Below, one piece after another: positions 62,475 to 64,000 of a DNA stretch of 64,000 nucleotides (positions within the stretch are counted from its first letter, which is position 1; each line of letters opens with the position of its first letter). The stretch is from the NCBI GenBank assembly GCA_035499735.1, contig DATJYC010000049.1, positions 124,001-188,000 of the forward strand. Reading direction: 5' to 3'. Origin of the DNA: VBDM01 sp035499735 (lineage in GTDB: Bacteria; Pseudomonadota; Gammaproteobacteria; Burkholderiales; SG8-39). A program made the position numbers and the translations under genes. The notes under the pieces were generated by a model that was not told where the DNA came from, searched no databases, and saw only the letters and a list, made by a program, of their open reading frames with translations.

Positions 62475-62517
62475 TTGATTCGAGTCAAGCTTTTGCGCGC
62501 GCGCTCGGACGTAGAAT
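62475..62517 (+). promoter_or_regulatory. FNR box and -10 of formate dehydrogenase operon
   Basis: TTGATTCGAGTCAA (62475-62488) matches TTGAT-N4-GTCAA. A TAGAAT -10 lies at 62512-62517, so the box is centred close to -42 from the expected start, the classic class II FNR activator position. The start would be at or next to the ATG at 62524, so the message may be leaderless or the true start codon may be further downstream. Confidence 0.65.
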
Positions 62518-62523
62518 GGGCGC

Positions 62524-64000
62524 ATGAACGACCGGGCATCCGCAACGGCTCCGCCGCAGGGAAAGCGCTCCCGCGTGCGCGCCACCCCCAAGGGCCGCCA
62601 GGTCGATCCCAAGGCGCGGGACGAGGTCCGCGCGCTGCTCAAGGATGATCCGCGCCGGCGCGACCTGCTGATCGAATACCTGCACCGCATCCAGGACCGC
62701 TACGGGCACCTGTCGGCGCGCCATCTGGTCGCGCTCGCCGACGAGATGAAGCTCGCGATGACCGAGGTCTACGAGGTCGCGACGTTCTACCACCACTTCG
62801 ACGTGGTGAAGGAAGGCGAGGCTGCGCCGCCGGCGATCACCGTGCGCGTATGCGACTCGATCTCCTGCGAGATGGCGGGGGCGAACGCGCTGCTCGCCAA
62901 GCTTCCCGGCATCCTCGGCAAGGACGTGCGCGTGCTGCACGCGCCGTGCATCGGGCGCTGCGAGGCCGCGCCGGCCGCAGTCGTGGGGCAGAACCCGGTC
63001 CCGCACGCGAACGCCGAGAAGATCGCCGCGCTGGTGAAGGGCAAGGCCGTGAAGCATCCGACGCAGGCCTATATCGACTACTCGGCCTACCGCGCGAAGG
63101 GCGGCTACACGCTCGCCAAGGCCTGCCTCGACGGAGCGAGGAAGCGCGAGGACGTGATCGCAACGATGGAGAACTCCGGCCTTCGCGGTCTTGGCGGCGC
63201 CGGCTTCCCGGCCGGGCGCAAGTGGAAGGCGGTCGCCGCCGAGCCGGCGCCGCGCCTGATGGCGATCAACATCGACGAAGGCGAGCCGGGCACCTTCAAG
63301 GACCGCTGGTACCTCGAGCGCGATCCGCACCGTTTCATCGAGGGCGCGCTCATCGCCGCGTGGGCGGTCGGTATCGACGAGATCTACGTGTACCTGCGCG
63401 ACGAATACCACGGCTGCCGCGCGATCCTGGAGAGGGAGCTTGCGGCGCTCAAGGCCGACCCGCCGTGCACGATGCCGCCGATCCACCTGCGCCGCGGCGC
63501 AGGCGCCTACATCTGCGGCGAGGAATCGGCGATGATCGAATCGATCGAGGGCAAGCGCGGCATGCCGCGCCTGCGCCCGCCCTATGTCGCGCAGGTGGGA
63601 CTCTTCGACCGGCCGACGCTCGAGCACAACATGGAGACGCTGCACTGGGTGCGCGAGATCCTGGAGCGCGGCGCGGAGTGGTTCTCCTCGCAGGGCAGGA
63701 ACGGCCGCAAGGGCATGCGCTCGTTCTCGGTGAGCGGCCGCGTGAAGAAGCCCGGCGTCCACCTCGCGCCAGCCGGCATCACCGTGAAGGAGCTCATCGC
63801 CGAGTACTGCGGCGGGATGCAGAACGGCCACGCGTTCTACGGCTACCTGCCCGGCGGCGCCTCCGGCGGGATACTGCCGGCGTCGATGGCGGACATCCCG
63901 CTCGACTTCGATACGCTCAACCAGTACGGCTGCTTCATCGGCTCGGCCGCGGTGGTGATCCTCTCCGACAAGGACCGAGCGACGACCGCCGCGCGCAACC
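62524..64000 (+). CDS. NuoE-NuoF fusion, beta subunit of NAD-linked formate dehydrogenase (3' end outside window)
   Basis: 492 residues visible. Residues about 20-175 are a NuoE/FdsG-like domain with the 2Fe-2S cysteines in VCDSISCEMAG and APCIGRCEA. Residues about 215-492 are a NuoF/FdsB domain: GLRGLGGAGFPAGRKW (FMN), NIDEGEPGTFKDR (NADH), AYICGEESAMIESIEGKRGMPR. The 4Fe-4S end is off the window. Fused chains like this occur in soluble Mo/W formate dehydrogenases, where they pass electrons to NAD+; a hydrogenase or complex I subunit is a less likely alternative. Residues 1-20 are rich in Arg and Ala. Confidence 0.85.
   Translation, partial: MNDRASATAPPQGKRSRVRATPKGRQVDPKARDEVRALLKDDPRRRDLLIEYLHRIQDRYGHLSARHLVALADEMKLAMTEVYEVATFYHHFDVVKEGEAAPPAITVRVCDSISCEMAGANALLAKLPGILGKDVRVLHAPCIGRCEAAPAAVVGQNPVPHANAEKIAALVKGKAVKHPTQAYIDYSAYRAKGGYTLAKACLDGARKREDVIATMENSGLRGLGGAGFPAGRKWKAVAAEPAPRLMAINIDEGEPGTFKDRWYLERDPHRFIEGALIAAWAVGIDEIYVYLRDEYHGCRAILERELAALKADPPCTMPPIHLRRGAGAYICGEESAMIESIEGKRGMPRLRPPYVAQVGLFDRPTLEHNMETLHWVREILERGAEWFSSQGRNGRKGMRSFSVSGRVKKPGVHLAPAGITVKELIAEYCGGMQNGHAFYGYLPGGASGGILPASMADIPLDFDTLNQYGCFIGSAAVVILSDKDRATTAARN

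Overview
This window comes from a high-GC proteobacterium, most likely a betaproteobacterium. The evidence is the gene order birA-coaX-SPOR protein-hldE C-domain, an RNase P RNA lacking the P13/P14 arms, several tripartite (TRAP) transporters, and ADP-heptose/LPS core genes. I saw no phage genes, insertion sequences, tRNAs or CRISPR array. The DNA reads as compact chromosome, with many 4-nt ATGA/GTGA start-stop overlaps. At three convergent gene ends, both stop codons lie inside one CTAG tetramer.

Layout. 1-4.4 kb: a membrane-anchored trehalose-6-phosphate synthase (cut by the window edge), an orphan pal lipoprotein gene, and a divergent tauE-marR pair with a palindrome in its promoter. 4.5-16.2 kb: an ion transporter of the ArsB/NhaD type, two complete TRAP transporter operons of the TakP/FcbT type, and then a D-2-hydroxyacid dehydrogenase and an amidase. 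One TRAP small permease is fused to a TM2-like domain, and one large permease has a big insertion. 16.3-24 kb: housekeeping and envelope genes (YheT hydrolase, phosphomannomutase, glycerophosphodiesterase, birA, coaX, SPOR protein, hldE C-domain, glutathione peroxidase), plus a candidate small RNA at about 19.9 kb. 23.6-27.2 kb: the dolP-diaA-yraN-lpoA block with rsmI divergent, an order known from E. coli. 27.2-33.5 kb: pyrC, a DUF3025 gene, a DUF1269 gene, rnpB with its terminator, cbiX, a beta-propeller protein, waaF, a zinc-finger protein and ilvE. 33.7-41.2 kb: yhdP-nitrilase-tldD, then a protein with two cyclic-nucleotide-binding domains and a LETM1-like tail.

41.2-48.3 kb, minus strand, is the most unusual region. 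It is a tight six-gene operon: a GGDEF-EAL membrane protein, two tandem PhnD-like binding proteins with no ABC partners, a monohaem and a dihaem cytochrome c with TsdA/SoxA-like features, and a SulP anion transporter with an arginine-rich tail. It looks like a combined sensing, redox and transport module for a small oxyanion; the ligand is unknown.

48.5-64 kb: glpK and gpsA, an iron/organophosphate-type ABC transporter with a HAD phosphatase, a Usp protein, a Pit phosphate transporter with its DUF47 partner, sucCD, a TPR/O-GlcNAc-transferase-like gene, and a fused NuoE-NuoF type subunit of NAD-linked formate dehydrogenase running off the right edge. Three FNR/CRP-type boxes (upstream of the ABC operon, sucCD and the formate dehydrogenase gene) suggest that this last part is controlled by oxygen or redox state.
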